Shown: positions 32,983 through 42,469, counted from the stretch's first letter. The stretch is DNA of 64,000 nucleotides from JAVJSU01 sp040219275 (GCA_040219275.1 JAVJSU010000038.1:186001-250000); one strand, 5' to 3'. Numbers and translations: made by a program. The notes: a model not told the origin generated them from the letters alone.

Positions 32983-34053
32983 TTACGGAAATTGTGGAAT
33001 CCCGTAGGGACTACCGACATAATCAGGATCAATCCAATAGTTGGGTCTTGGTCCCTGTGCGACCCAGCCTGAAGCCACCACATTGGAACGAATGCGGACT
33101 TGCCACCAGACTTGATTGTCCACGCAGACCGGTCCGCCAAGGACTTCAATCGGCACACCATCGACCAACGAATAGAGGATTGCGCCACTCAACGACGGGA
33201 TAGCGCGCAGATTTTTGGCGATATTATCAACGGCACGGATGCGGGCGGTTTCGCCGATACTCAAATTCATCGGCGGGCTACAGATCGACGTTGGTACATC
33301 CTGCGCGATGAAGTATTCGTCAAGCGAGTTACTGCCTTCCGCCATATAGCCCCGATAGAGCACGTTAACGACAACAACTTCTATCAAGCGCCAATTATAG
33401 CCGTCCACGCACTCAGCCGTATCGCTCAACACGGTGACGGTTGCCCCGAATGGAGCGACGGTCACTGTTAAGCCCTGCAAGCTGGCTTGTTGACGGATAC
33501 GCACACCGGTAATCAGTTCAACTTCATCGCCTGCTCGCAAATCAAGCGCGACGTTGCAATCTGCGCCGGGTACGGTGGTTGAGTCGATATAACTGATGAA
33601 ATTCAACGTGGTAGACCGCTCCGCTACCCAGCCGATAATGCCCTGTCCTCTGATTTGCCACCAGATGAAGTCACTATCACACAGCGGACCATCTATCACA
33701 AGGAAATCCCGCGGTTCTGGAAAATTCGCCAGCCACGCCGAGGATGGCGACGGACCGTAACGGATGTTCACACCGGGGCGAACGGTCACGGTTGCGCCAA
33801 TGGTAATGGGTAAGGTCGTCGAACAACCGGGTGCGCTGGAAGTTGGCAAGGGTGTGAGCGGTGGAGTCGGCGTAAGTGTAATCGTCGGCGTGACATCAAA
33901 CGGCAGTGGTGTCGCAGTCGCGGTGATGCCGGGTGGAAATTGTGCTAGCGATGGGGGCACATCCTGCATCAGGCTGAACCCAACCGCTAGCATCGTGATT
34001 AGAAAACAGGCAAGAGCTACTCGTTTAACCATTGGCAGGCGAGTCCTTTTCAC
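32983..34053 (-). CDS. Secreted SH3-repeat protein
   Basis: A 356-residue protein with a signal peptide (hydrophobic VALACFLITMLAVGFSL), a Thr/Pro-rich linker (about 40-75) and three bacterial SH3-like modules. These are seen as VNIRYGPSPSSAWL (about 95), VRIRQQASLQGLTV (about 190) and AKNLRAIPSLSGAIL (about 280), each followed by a WW-type segment such as FIWWQIRGQGIIGWVAE. They probably bind cell-wall or surface polymers. Met8 is an alternative start behind AAAAGGA. A strong terminator follows. Confidence 0.82.
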   Translation of the reverse strand: MKRTRLPMVKRVALACFLITMLAVGFSLMQDVPPSLAQFPPGITATATPLPFDVTPTITLTPTPPLTPLPTSSAPGCSTTLPITIGATVTVRPGVNIRYGPSPSSAWLANFPEPRDFLVIDGPLCDSDFIWWQIRGQGIIGWVAERSTTLNFISYIDSTTVPGADCNVALDLRAGDEVELITGVRIRQQASLQGLTVTVAPFGATVTVLSDTAECVDGYNWRLIEVVVVNVLYRGYMAEGSNSLDEYFIAQDVPTSICSPPMNLSIGETARIRAVDNIAKNLRAIPSLSGAILYSLVDGVPIEVLGGPVCVDNQVWWQVRIRSNVVASGWVAQGPRPNYWIDPDYVGSPYGIPQFP

Positions 34054-34141
34054 ATGGCACTTAGTCTCATATCATAAGGATAACACAGCCTGCCAAAGTC
34101 GGCATGGTGACCTTAGGGTGAGAGACAATTGGCTGTTCAGA

Positions 34142-34699
34142 TTAGTCAAGTCCTGTCCACTCATGATCGAGGATGCTCATGCTGATACTGTCAACATATT
34201 CACCGTCCCACAAAAGAGCATCACGCATTACACCTTCACGCTTAAAGCCAACTTTTTCATAAGCACGAATCGCCCGCGGATTAAACGCATATACAGATAG
34301 CTCAATGCGATGCAAACCAAGTTGATTAAAGCCATAATTGACCATCAGACGCATGGCTTCTGTTCCGTAGCCTTTGCCCACACCTTCATCAGTAAACATG
34401 CCGATACGAATACTAGCGCTGTTGTTGTCGCTATCAATTTCATTAATGATCACTTCGTCTAAAGCCTTCGAGTCATCCGGCAGAGCGATAATAAACGGTG
34501 CACGGGAGTCATCATCATTTGCGACTTGCCGTGCAATATATTTGTCAATCATCTCTCGCGTAAATGTACCCTGTGTTCCGGTGAGTTTATTAAATTCTGC
34601 GTGATCCATGCTTTCCCATAACGGTTCAGCATCCTCCGTACGAAACGGACGCAGAATAATTTTCTCTCCCTGCATCGGTATTTGAATTGTCTTTTGCAT
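34142..34699 (-). CDS. GNAT N-acetyltransferase (RimJ/RimL type)
   Basis: A 185-residue protein with GEKIILRPFRTEDAEPLWES at the N-terminus and the acetyl-CoA loop MFTDEGVGKGYGTEAMRLMV (about 110). It continues with NQLGLHRIELSVYAFNPRAI and YEKVGFKREGVMRDAL, the full RimJ/RimL pattern. The substrate is unknown. A good AAAGGA ribosome site lies six nt upstream. Confidence 0.92.
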   Translation of the reverse strand: MQKTIQIPMQGEKIILRPFRTEDAEPLWESMDHAEFNKLTGTQGTFTREMIDKYIARQVANDDDSRAPFIIALPDDSKALDEVIINEIDSDNNSASIRIGMFTDEGVGKGYGTEAMRLMVNYGFNQLGLHRIELSVYAFNPRAIRAYEKVGFKREGVMRDALLWDGEYVDSISMSILDHEWTGLD

Positions 34700-34733
34700 T
34701 TTATTTCCTTTTGTTTAGATTGCTATCGTGTAC

Positions 34734-35657
34734 TTAATCAAAATAACCCGACTCCGCGCAGATGTCTTCCCCGGAGCCAAAGGTCGTTTCCTCGATACTT
34801 CTGCCCGTACGCTTCATATAGGCTTGCACCACATGATAGCCGACGGCATAGCCACCAAAGGCGGGCATCCCGATTTTCTCCCAGCCCCATTGCTCCGCGT
34901 TATGATCGCCAAAGATATAGGCTCGGATTTTATCAAAGCCGGTAACGGTCAGGTTTTCGCCGATGAGCGCCTGCGCAGTTTTCAGATCATCGGCGCTGAT
35001 ATCCGTGACATAGTAACCGACAATCTGCTCACCGAAAAGCGCCGCCGCGAAGGATTCAGCTAACCCTTCCGCCACGATGTAATCGGCGACACTCGTTTGC
35101 ATCCCGAACGGAAACACATTAAAGCGAATCAGGTGGTGCATTTCATGGACGATCAAGCCCGGTAAACGCGACAAATTATAGTCATTTGGCGTATCGAATT
35201 GCGCGACAAAACGCGGTGCTGCCCAGTCGGTTGCGCCTGTATAGCCACGCCCGATTGGGTCAGCGGAGTCGGCATCCGCCAGCATGAGCCAGCCTTCCAC
35301 CTCGTCAAAAGAGATGCGATCCGCGTAAGGATTGAAACGGGAAACCCCTGTTTGCAATGCTTTTTCCGCTATGACCCATGCGTTCGCAGTTTCGAGCTTT
35401 GTCAAAACGTCCGGCACCGTGGCTAATTGCTCCGGTTGAAGCCAGAGCCATGTTTTTGTGCCAGCGAGAAGCCGTTCGGTTTCGTCCTGTGGTGCGTCTG
35501 TGCCAAATCGCCCCGCCATCATGCCGAGCATCTGTCCCCACGGACGCGCAAATTTATCTACGAAGAGCGCTTTTCGAGTGGCATCATCCGGTGCGTTGAT
35601 GATTTCGTGATAGATGGCGTTGGTGTTGATGAACTTTGCGTGTATAGATGTCGTCAT
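34734..35657 (-). CDS. DUF2268-type putative zinc protease
   Basis: A 307-residue cytoplasmic-looking protein. LPGLIVHEMHHLIRFN (about 162) contains an HExxH-type zinc motif (HEMHH). AEGLAESFAAALFGEQ about 30 residues later supplies a probable third zinc ligand (Glu). This layout fits the DUF2268 predicted Zn-dependent peptidases. No signal peptide. AGGTGA lies six nt before the ATG. The gene follows the alpha/beta hydrolase after 10 nt in the same direction, so the two are probably co-transcribed. Confidence 0.83.
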   Translation of the reverse strand: MTTSIHAKFINTNAIYHEIINAPDDATRKALFVDKFARPWGQMLGMMAGRFGTDAPQDETERLLAGTKTWLWLQPEQLATVPDVLTKLETANAWVIAEKALQTGVSRFNPYADRISFDEVEGWLMLADADSADPIGRGYTGATDWAAPRFVAQFDTPNDYNLSRLPGLIVHEMHHLIRFNVFPFGMQTSVADYIVAEGLAESFAAALFGEQIVGYYVTDISADDLKTAQALIGENLTVTGFDKIRAYIFGDHNAEQWGWEKIGMPAFGGYAVGYHVVQAYMKRTGRSIEETTFGSGEDICAESGYFD

Positions 35658-35667
35658 TGTTGTTCAC

Positions 35668-36555
35668 CTATGATTCCGCGCTCAAGAATACGCGGATGGC
35701 ATCTATGAACGGATCAAGCTGTTCAAAGTGGATGAAATGCCCCGCGCCTTCGAAGTGAATATGCTGACCATCTTGCCATGATGCGGTGATCGCCTTTACA
35801 CCTTCCGGCAAGGCACTACCGCCCCGTTCAGAATCAGCGGTGAGCAACAGAATGGGCGCGCTGAGTTTGCCGATGAGTTCCGGCGAGGCGGCACGATAAT
35901 CCATATCCTCGCTGTGGTCGAGCACATCAAGGTTAAACAAGGCAGTCGCTTCGATTTGCGTCACATAATCTGTTTCCTGTGGCAAAGTCGTACCGGGTGG
36001 CAAAAATGCCCGCCCATTGGTCATACGTTCCTCATGCGGTTGCGTTTTTAAGGCTTGCATCTGTGCAATCCAATCCTTGTACCAGTCTGTTTGCCGGAAC
36101 ATGCCGGCGTTAAAACTCCGCATGGGTGGGTCTTCTAAGATGATGGCACGTGGCACATCGGGATAGGTCGCGCCAAAACGCACCGCAATCTCCGCGCCCA
36201 GTGAGTGACCGAGAACAATCGGCTTGTCTAATTCCAGCGCATCAACGACATCGGCGAGGTCTTGAGTCAGAATGTCCAGCGAAAAGCCATTTTCCACGCC
36301 ATCGCTATAACCATGCCCGCGCATATCCGGTAACACAAGATAAAATTCAGCTTCTAACGCCATCGCTACGCGCATCCACTGAAACCCTGCGGACATGAAT
36401 CCATGCAACAAAATGACGGCTGGTTCTTGTGAGTCTCCAGCGAGATAAGCGTGCAAGCGTGTGCTGTCGCGCATCTCGACATAAGTGGACTCCCAATGGG
36501 CAGGTAACAGGTCGTCTATACGGCGATAAGTCTCCGGTGTATCAGATGTGGTCAT
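35668..36555 (-). CDS. Alpha/beta hydrolase
   Basis: A 295-residue alpha/beta-fold hydrolase. Oxyanion-hole motif ILLHGFMSAGFQW (about 48), nucleophile elbow VLGHSLGAEIA with catalytic Ser (about 117) and a late His in FEGAGHFIHFEQ. The substrate is unknown; esterase or dehalogenase-like enzymes share this layout. The ATG at 36555 is chosen because GGAG lies nine nt upstream; earlier in-frame ATGs (36582, 36573) lack a site. The zinc protease gene follows. Confidence 0.88.
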   Translation of the reverse strand: MTTSDTPETYRRIDDLLPAHWESTYVEMRDSTRLHAYLAGDSQEPAVILLHGFMSAGFQWMRVAMALEAEFYLVLPDMRGHGYSDGVENGFSLDILTQDLADVVDALELDKPIVLGHSLGAEIAVRFGATYPDVPRAIILEDPPMRSFNAGMFRQTDWYKDWIAQMQALKTQPHEERMTNGRAFLPPGTTLPQETDYVTQIEATALFNLDVLDHSEDMDYRAASPELIGKLSAPILLLTADSERGGSALPEGVKAITASWQDGQHIHFEGAGHFIHFEQLDPFIDAIRVFLSAES

Positions 36556-36774
36556 GAGGTTAAGCTCCATGTGCATTAGCAAAACGAACCCGTCCCATTA
36601 GGGCAGACACAGTTGTATCATTGTTGATAACAATGTGTCAAGTGAGTTCACAAAAGATCATAAAGTATAACGTGGCGTGAGAGTCAAGCAGGGATTTACA
36701 TTTTTGAGGCTTCGAGTGCGCGAGCGAGCGATGTCAAAATCGTCACGCTCGCACATAATCCATAGTTGACGCGA

Positions 36775-37716
36775 TTAAAAGTTGGTATCGTGATTGGTTT
36801 CACTATTGCCGTTGCCCGTCCCGAATAGCCGGAATTGATCGAGGTTTATCGTTGGGAGGGCGCGTTTGAAGCCCGATCCATAAGCGGTGTGTCCCTGCCC
36901 GACCACGATAAACGCGAGTGGATCAACCTGCGAGACGAGTGCCCGCAATTGGTTGACCTCCGCCCGGGAAATCGTAATCATCAGCATGGTGCGCTCGGTT
37001 TCGGTATACATCCCTTTGGCATCAATCGCCGTCACCCCGCGATCCAGATCATGCAAAATAACCTGAGACACCTCTACCGGCTTTTGTGTAATGATGAACA
37101 CAATGCGGATGATGCTCGGTCCTTCCAGCACATAATCTGTCGCAACACCACTGATGAACAGCGTTACCGTCGCATATAAAGCGGATTCCCAGCCAAAGAC
37201 GAAACCCGCCACCGCGATCACTGCCATATCGGTATACAAGTAGGTTGTGCTCAACGGGATGCCCGTGCGCTGTTGAATGATGATCGCCAGCGTACTTGTC
37301 CCGCCATAAGTCCCGCCCGCACGGATAATAAAGGCTGTACTAATCCCGCCTGTGATGCCACCGAAGAGCGCGTTCAGCAACACATTATCGCTGAGACCTT
37401 CAGCCGGTAAATACGGTCCGATGGTATCTAGCGCGATAGCATAGCCGACGACGGCAATCAGCGTGATAATGACCATGCGGATGCCGTTTAGATAACGATA
37501 CCCCAGAAACAGGATCGGGATATTGAGGATGAGCACCATTAAGCCGACAGGCGTGCCGAAAAGTTCGTTGAGGATGACGGATGTGCCAGTCACACCGGTT
37601 GGAGCGATATTAAAAGGGGTTAGGAACAGTTGAACCGATACTGCACCGATAAAAATCGCCAGTACCACATAGATGATGGTCGGGAGTAAGCGTATAGCAC
37701 GGCGTAACATTGCCAT
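36775..37716 (-). CDS. YitT-family membrane protein (DUF161 + DUF2179)
   Basis: A 313-residue protein. Five or six membrane segments (about 10-200) with LFLTPFNIAPTGVTGTSVIL and RAGGTYGGTSTLAIII, as in the YitT/DUF161 family. A soluble C-domain (about 215-290, RGVTAIDAKGMYTETERTML) corresponds to DUF2179. The function is not established; transport is suspected. AAGGTGA lies seven nt upstream of the ATG. Confidence 0.9.
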   Translation of the reverse strand: MAMLRRAIRLLPTIIYVVLAIFIGAVSVQLFLTPFNIAPTGVTGTSVILNELFGTPVGLMVLILNIPILFLGYRYLNGIRMVIITLIAVVGYAIALDTIGPYLPAEGLSDNVLLNALFGGITGGISTAFIIRAGGTYGGTSTLAIIIQQRTGIPLSTTYLYTDMAVIAVAGFVFGWESALYATVTLFISGVATDYVLEGPSIIRIVFIITQKPVEVSQVILHDLDRGVTAIDAKGMYTETERTMLMITISRAEVNQLRALVSQVDPLAFIVVGQGHTAYGSGFKRALPTINLDQFRLFGTGNGNSETNHDTNF

Positions 37717-37758
37717 GAGTAAGTCACCTTAGCATAACTGTGCAGAGTAAACCCGCGT

Positions 37759-37764
37759 ATTATA
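37759..37764 (-). promoter_or_regulatory. -10 box of the YitT gene
   Basis: TATAAT on the minus strand, 43 bp before the ATG at 37716. No convincing -35. The surrounding gap 37717-37972 shows no gene; an ORF-length reading on the plus strand has no coherent features. Confidence 0.4.
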
Positions 37765-37972
37765 GACGCAATGTGTTATGAATTCGCGTGGAGATTCTGG
37801 CAATCTTTTCCTTGACTTTCCCTCTACGGCATGGTGTTTAATTGAAGTTTACACTAAACGTCTAAGCAAGCGATTTTGTAACGGAGCGACAATTCCACGA
37901 GGGGGCGACGTTAACAGCAAGTTTTTCGTTCAGTGCCATTTCAAACGACATTATCACAATGCACCATACGCG

Positions 37973-38002
37973 AAAAAAATAGCCTGTCATCACAAGCTAT
38001 TT
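37973..38002 (-). terminator. Terminator of the CheY-like gene
   Basis: On the minus strand AAATAGC-N12-GCTATTT runs into TTTTCG. It lies 33 nt after the stop of the receiver gene at 38035. Confidence 0.75.
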
Positions 38003-38034
38003 CTTAGTTTCCGTAATAAGAGTTATAATTCCGG

Positions 38035-38397
38035 CTAGTTCAAGAATGCTTCAACCGTTTTAATGAGTTCTGCACGGCTTACAGGTTTCGGCAAGTAGCC
38101 ATCACATCCGGCGGCGAGGGCTTTTTCCCGGTCACCAACCATCGCGTTTGCAGTCAGTGCAATAATGGGAATAACGCTGGTTACGGGCATTCCACGCAGG
38201 CGGGCAGTGGCTTCCAATCCATCAATATCTGGCAAGTTGACATCCATTAAAATGAGGTCAGGGCATTCATTCGTCGCCATATCTACGCCCGACAGACCAT
38301 TTTCAGCTTCAATGACATCGTGACCAGCATGTTTCAAAATCTTGCGGACCAGACGCATATTTTGAACATTATCTTCAATATATAGAATTTTTCCCAT
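38035..38397 (-). CDS. Single-domain (CheY-like) response regulator
   Basis: A 120-residue stand-alone receiver. Acidic pocket YIEDN (about 7), phospho-acceptor Asp in LILMDVNLPDIDG (about 53), conserved Thr/Ala in IIALTANAM (about 82) and Lys in YLPKPVSR (about 104). There is no output domain and no kinase next to it. It could act as a phosphate shuttle for a hybrid kinase elsewhere. TATAAT lies at about 38442-38447 on the minus strand. Confidence 0.92.
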   Translation of the reverse strand: MGKILYIEDNVQNMRLVRKILKHAGHDVIEAENGLSGVDMATNECPDLILMDVNLPDIDGLEATARLRGMPVTSVIPIIALTANAMVGDREKALAAGCDGYLPKPVSRAELIKTVEAFLN

Positions 38398-38648
38398 TTT
38401 TTCTAATCCCCTAATGCACTTTGACAGATTGACCTAAATAAATTATAGCTTAAGGAAGTCATTGAAAAGCGTTAAGGATTTTCAAAAAATTAATGAATGA
38501 CTGGCTTGACTGGTTTGAGTTTATTTAAGAACTTGCTCACTTCACAGCTGTAATGGACAATGACAGAGACAACTGTATACGGAAGTCGGATCGCCTGTGC
38601 TACAATTTGGATTAAGCGAAACCGACAATTTAATGGAATTCTGCTTGT

Positions 38649-41582
38649 ATGACACTTTCAACGCCTGTTGCGCTTGTATTTTTACTCGTCATTCCCTTCA
38701 TCGCTTATCTTGGATGGCCCCGACAACGGTATCGCCGTGTGCGTGATTCACTGAGCCTTGCTTTGCGCGTCAGCATTATCACCTTGCTGGTGCTGGCTTT
38801 GGCAGGTGTGCAGATTGTGCAGTCGGCTAATCGACTTGCGGTGGTCTTTCTGGTAGATGTCTCTGATAGTATGGGCGCGGTCTCTCAGGAAGAGGCGCTC
38901 AATTTTGTACGCGATTCGCTGGATGGCATGGCGGTGGATGATGTTGCCGGCGTGATCTTATTCGGCGCGGATGCACAGGTCGCGCGTTCGATCAGCAACA
39001 CCCGTGAACTCGGTCAAATCCGCGTAGAACCGGCGACTAGTAACACCAACCTCGCAGAAGCGGTGCGCCTCGGTCTGGCGCTTTTCCCCGGTGATGCGGC
39101 ACGGCGCATGGTTCTACTTAGCGATGGTCAGCCCACAATTGGCGATACACAGGCGGCGGCACAACTCGCCCTCGCCGCCGGAGTGGAAGTGAGCTATGTG
39201 CCATTTTTTACCGGACGTGGACCGGAAGTGCAGGTGCAGGATTTCCACGCGCCAGCGGTCATCGGCGAGAATCAGCTTTTTGATCTGACCGTGACCATCT
39301 CATCCGAGGTCGATGCTCCGGCGACGGTGACCGTACTCGCGGCGGGACAGGTGGTGCATACCGAACCGATTGATCTACGCGAAGGCACGAACAATTACAC
39401 CCTGACGTTGATGAGCGGTGAAGCGGGCTTCCGTGATTTTTTCGTGCGCGTGGAGCCAGAAGGCAACGATGGTTTTTATCAGAATAATAATCTGGGCGCG
39501 TTCACCCGTGTTGAGGGTGACCCGCGTGTATTACTCGTCGGGAAAGACGATGCAGAGATTGCCTATTTACTGCCCGCATTAGAGGAAAGCGGCTTAAATG
39601 TCGATTATCTGCCAGTGGATCGGATGCCGATTGGTGTCGCACCGCTGACACAATATGATAGTGTGATCCTCGCCAACCTCTCCGCGCTAGACCTCGGTCA
39701 AAGCCGGATGGAGGCGATTGAAACCTATGTCGGCGATTTGGGTGGCGGTCTGGTGGTGGTCGGTGGACCGTCTTCGTATGGACCCGGTGGCTACTTCCAG
39801 ACTCCTATAGAAGATGCTCTGCCCGTAGAAATGCAAATCACCGATCAAGAGCGCCTACCCTCCTTGACGATTGCCTATCTGATTGATCGCTCCGGCAGTA
39901 TGGGCGCGGTTAGCCCGCGTGGTATCCCCAATATTGAATTGGCGAAAGCGGCGATTATTCGCTCCATTGAATTTTTACAGGAGCGAGATCGGGCGGCAGT
40001 GGGTTCGTTTGATTTTGATGCCTATTGGGTGGCGGAATTTCAGAATGTGGATAATGCACAGGCGCTTGCCGGATTGGTCGCCACGCTTCGACCAAGTGGA
40101 GGCACGAATATCCGTTCGGGTATGCGCCTCGTGGCACGGGACATCGTGAATGAACCGTCCGATTTACGCCACATTATTTTGCTCACCGATGGCGGTGCAG
40201 ACTCCAATGGATTGGTCGAGATGGCCAGAGATTTGTATGACAATCAAAACGTCACCACCTCGGTCATCTCCATTGGTGTACAGGAAGCGCCGTTTCTGGC
40301 AGATATGGCAGAAGCCGGACAGGGCAATTATCATCATGTGATTGATGCGGATAACATCCCCGCGATTTTCACGCTGGAAACAGTCTTAGCCACCCGTTCC
40401 TATATTGTGGAAGACCCCTTCACGCCCATCGCCACGTCAATTAATGCCAGCACCTTGCATCCGATTATTCGCGGCATCAACGCCCTGCCGGAATTACAGG
40501 GCTATATCGCCACAACATCCCGCCCGACAGCGCAGACCATTCTACGTGGCTCTGAACCGTTTAACGATCCAATTCTGGCGGCATGGCAATATGGATTGGG
40601 GCGCAGTGTCGCCTTTACCAGTGATGCGACAGCACGCTGGGCATCCAACTGGGTAACGTGGGATGATTACGTAACCTTCTGGAATCAGACGATACGCTGG
40701 ACGATGACCGAAGGCGTAAACACCAACCTTGAAACACAGATCATCATGGAAGACGAGCAAGCAAGAATCGTGGTGGATGCCCGTAATAGTGATGGCACGT
40801 TCTGGAATGGTTTAAATCTGGAAAGTCGCGTGGTGTATGATCCTGAACAACCTGCCACGCGGGTACAATTGCGGCAGGTCGCGCCGGGGCGTTACGAAGG
40901 CACGTTTATCCCCGGCGGCGAAGGCGCACATTTCATCCGCATCAATCAAGTGGGGGCGGATGGGCAAGCAACGGCGGACGCTGACGATGCGCCGGTACTG
41001 AGCCAGACAACCGGCTGGGTCATGACGTATTCGCCGGAATATCAAATCCGCCAATCCAACGATACCTTACTTGCGGAAGTCGCGGATTTAACGGGCGGGG
41101 TATCTCTCGCAGGCGTTCCCGATCAGGTGTTTACACACGACATTGACGCGGCAAGTGTGCGCTCACCTATCTGGCAATGGCTATTGTTGATCGCCATGCT
41201 CCTGTTGCCGTTTGATATTGCCGTGCGCCGTTTGATTATCACCCGGAGCGATTTACGACGCTTATCCGCTTACCTCAGTGCAAGATTTAGACCGGAAGCA
41301 AATGAAGAAGCCACCGCCCGTCGTATGTCTTCTTTAAGGCAAGCGCGAGATCGTGCGCGGGAAGGCATAGATGACAGGGTAATTCGACCTAATGAGTCCG
41401 TCACATCAGCCACCGAATCATCCTCGTCTAGCGACACACCCAAACCTGCTGAGGTGCTCAAACCGCGCTATTCCCGCGCACCGTCAGCGGTTAGCAAGCC
41501 CAAAGCAGATACGGATGCAGCGGAGACGAATATCGGCTCACGTCTGCTCAAAAGACGGCAGAACCGCGAGAACGAGGAATAG
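38649..41582 (+). CDS. Large membrane protein with two von Willebrand A domains
   Basis: A 977-residue protein. Two N-terminal membrane helices (about 8-22 and 38-58) precede a first vWA domain with MIDAS DVSDSMG (about 73). Next is a glutamine-amidotransferase-like middle region (LGGGLVVVGGPSSYGPGGY, about 363-381) and a second vWA domain with DRSGSMG (about 415). A C-terminal membrane helix (about 845-865) is followed by a basic cytoplasmic tail. It is probably an extracytoplasmic metal-dependent adhesion or scaffold protein. Both MIDAS motifs are intact. The stop codon lies inside a 13-bp terminator stem. Confidence 0.87.
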   Translation: MTLSTPVALVFLLVIPFIAYLGWPRQRYRRVRDSLSLALRVSIITLLVLALAGVQIVQSANRLAVVFLVDVSDSMGAVSQEEALNFVRDSLDGMAVDDVAGVILFGADAQVARSISNTRELGQIRVEPATSNTNLAEAVRLGLALFPGDAARRMVLLSDGQPTIGDTQAAAQLALAAGVEVSYVPFFTGRGPEVQVQDFHAPAVIGENQLFDLTVTISSEVDAPATVTVLAAGQVVHTEPIDLREGTNNYTLTLMSGEAGFRDFFVRVEPEGNDGFYQNNNLGAFTRVEGDPRVLLVGKDDAEIAYLLPALEESGLNVDYLPVDRMPIGVAPLTQYDSVILANLSALDLGQSRMEAIETYVGDLGGGLVVVGGPSSYGPGGYFQTPIEDALPVEMQITDQERLPSLTIAYLIDRSGSMGAVSPRGIPNIELAKAAIIRSIEFLQERDRAAVGSFDFDAYWVAEFQNVDNAQALAGLVATLRPSGGTNIRSGMRLVARDIVNEPSDLRHIILLTDGGADSNGLVEMARDLYDNQNVTTSVISIGVQEAPFLADMAEAGQGNYHHVIDADNIPAIFTLETVLATRSYIVEDPFTPIATSINASTLHPIIRGINALPELQGYIATTSRPTAQTILRGSEPFNDPILAAWQYGLGRSVAFTSDATARWASNWVTWDDYVTFWNQTIRWTMTEGVNTNLETQIIMEDEQARIVVDARNSDGTFWNGLNLESRVVYDPEQPATRVQLRQVAPGRYEGTFIPGGEGAHFIRINQVGADGQATADADDAPVLSQTTGWVMTYSPEYQIRQSNDTLLAEVADLTGGVSLAGVPDQVFTHDIDAASVRSPIWQWLLLIAMLLLPFDIAVRRLIITRSDLRRLSAYLSARFRPEANEEATARRMSSLRQARDRAREGIDDRVIRPNESVTSATESSSSSDTPKPAEVLKPRYSRAPSAVSKPKADTDAAETNIGSRLLKRRQNRENEE

Positions 41583-41620
41583 CGCAATCACCATATTCAT
41601 GACTGCGCTATTCCTCAGTT
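41574..41620. terminator. Bidirectional terminator between vWA and spoVS genes
   Basis: GAGGAATAGCGCA-N17-TGCGCTATTCCTC forms a perfect 13-bp stem, followed on the plus strand by AGTTTTAG. It covers the vWA stop codon, and the convergent spoVS-like gene ends 30 bp further on. Confidence 0.75.
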
Positions 41621-41645
41621 TTAGTCCAGATAAGTTTAGTGTCTG

Positions 41646-41990
41646 TTAAATATCTTCACGCGGGAACGAAGTCACGGAGAAACGAACCGCGGTGCGTTCT
41701 TGCCCCTCGATATCAACGTCCACAAAAAATGGCTGAAAGTTGAGGTCTAGTGAATCGCGCTCAAGATAACCGCGTGCAATCGCCATTGCTTTAACTGCCT
41801 GGTTAACCGCACCTGCACCAATCGCTTGCACTTCCACCACGCCTGATTCCCGAATGACACCGGCAATCGCCCCGGCAACCGAGGTAGAACGCGAGCGTGC
41901 AGATACCTTTATCACATCTGAACCTGTGGTGATTTCATCATCATCATTAAAGGATGACGTTGTTGTTGTGTCATTATATTCTTCGAACAT
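41646..41990 (-). CDS. spoVS: SpoVS-family protein
   Basis: A 114-residue protein. An acidic, Thr/Asp-rich N-terminus of about 25 residues precedes the SpoVS/Alba-like domain: VIKVSARSRSTSVAGAIAGV, then VVEVQAIGAGAVNQAVKAMA and AIARGYLERD. The fold is a small nucleic-acid-binding domain. In Bacillus it affects sporulation, but relatives exist in non-sporulating Chloroflexota and Deinococcota. It is transcribed away from the putative oriC, on the side opposite dnaA. GAGG lies close (3-4 nt) to the ATG. A role at the origin is only inferred. Confidence 0.9.
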   Translation of the reverse strand: MFEEYNDTTTTSSFNDDDEITTGSDVIKVSARSRSTSVAGAIAGVIRESGVVEVQAIGAGAVNQAVKAMAIARGYLERDSLDLNFQPFFVDVDIEGQERTAVRFSVTSFPREDI

Positions 41991-42212
41991 TTTCCTCGAC
42001 CAATCACTATGTTGAGCTAGAACGTATACGCAATCTGAAGTCGTAAATTATGGCAGGTAAGTTGTTGAAAACATGCTTACAGAAAAAGTTACGACTTTAA
42101 GACCCTATTTAACATCGCAACACTAAGTATTAAATCAATGTATCCTTAGAAACAGTCAAGAATTAGATGACGATTAGCCTACGGCGCTCAGTTCCATTAC
42201 AAATCGACTAAC

Positions 42213-42221
42213 TTATCCCAA
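42213..42221 (+). other. DnaA box 1 (TTATCCCAA)
   Basis: Perfect copy of the variant box on the plus strand, 40 bp before box 2. Confidence 0.75.
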
Positions 42222-42252
42222 ATCTTGCAAAAAGCCCGTATTCCTTGAAAAA

Positions 42253-42261
42253 TTATCCCAA
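42253..42261 (+). other. DnaA box 2 (TTATCCCAA)
   Basis: Perfect copy on the plus strand, just before the inverted repeat at 42269. Confidence 0.75.
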
Positions 42262-42268
42262 AATCGGC

Positions 42269-42298
42269 ATAAGATTCATCGTATAACGTGAATCTTAT
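42269..42298. repeat. Inverted repeat inside oriC
   Basis: ATAAGATTCA-N10-TGAATCTTAT, a perfect 10-bp inverted repeat between DnaA boxes 2 and 3. The half-site TGAATC recurs at 42461-42466 (with its partner AGATTC at 42451-42456) and at 42475-42480. It is a candidate binding site for an origin regulator other than DnaA. Confidence 0.7.
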
Positions 42299-42339
42299 TA
42301 GAGCTATTAAAATAAGGATAAAGTAAAGAAATAACCCAT

Positions 42340-42348
42340 TTATCCCAA
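42340..42348 (+). other. DnaA box 3 (TTATCCCAA)
   Basis: Perfect copy on the plus strand, paired head-to-head with box 4 four bp further on. Confidence 0.75.
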
Positions 42349-42352
42349 CATA

Positions 42353-42361
42353 TTGGGATAA
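42353..42361 (-). other. DnaA box 4 (TTGGGATAA on plus)
   Basis: Minus-strand copy, four bp from box 3. Together they form a TTATCCCAA-acat-TTGGGATAA palindrome. Confidence 0.75.
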
Positions 42362-42373
42362 ATAACCCAAATA

Positions 42374-42382
42374 TTGGGATAA
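42374..42382 (-). other. DnaA box 5 (TTGGGATAA on plus)
   Basis: Minus-strand copy, 21 bp after box 4, so two helical turns apart on the same face. Confidence 0.75.
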
Positions 42383-42428
42383 GTTGTGAAACTTTTCATT
42401 ATGTTTTTATTAAGATTCCATGACGTAT

Positions 42429-42437
42429 TTATCCCAA
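42429..42437 (+). other. DnaA box 6 (TTATCCCAA)
   Basis: Plus-strand copy 32 bp before the dnaA -35 box, placed where it could also mediate dnaA autoregulation. Confidence 0.75.
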
Positions 42438-42469
42438 CCTTAAAATTTCCAGATTCGTGCTGAATCTAG

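Noticed and set aside
37778..38038. 86-codon plus-strand ORF near the CheY-like gene
   Set aside because: It runs through the CheY-like gene's terminator and has no domain pattern.
42330..42370. Extra DnaA-box-like ATAACCCAT / AATAACCCAA sites
   Set aside because: Two mismatches to TTATCCCAA; not counted among the boxes.
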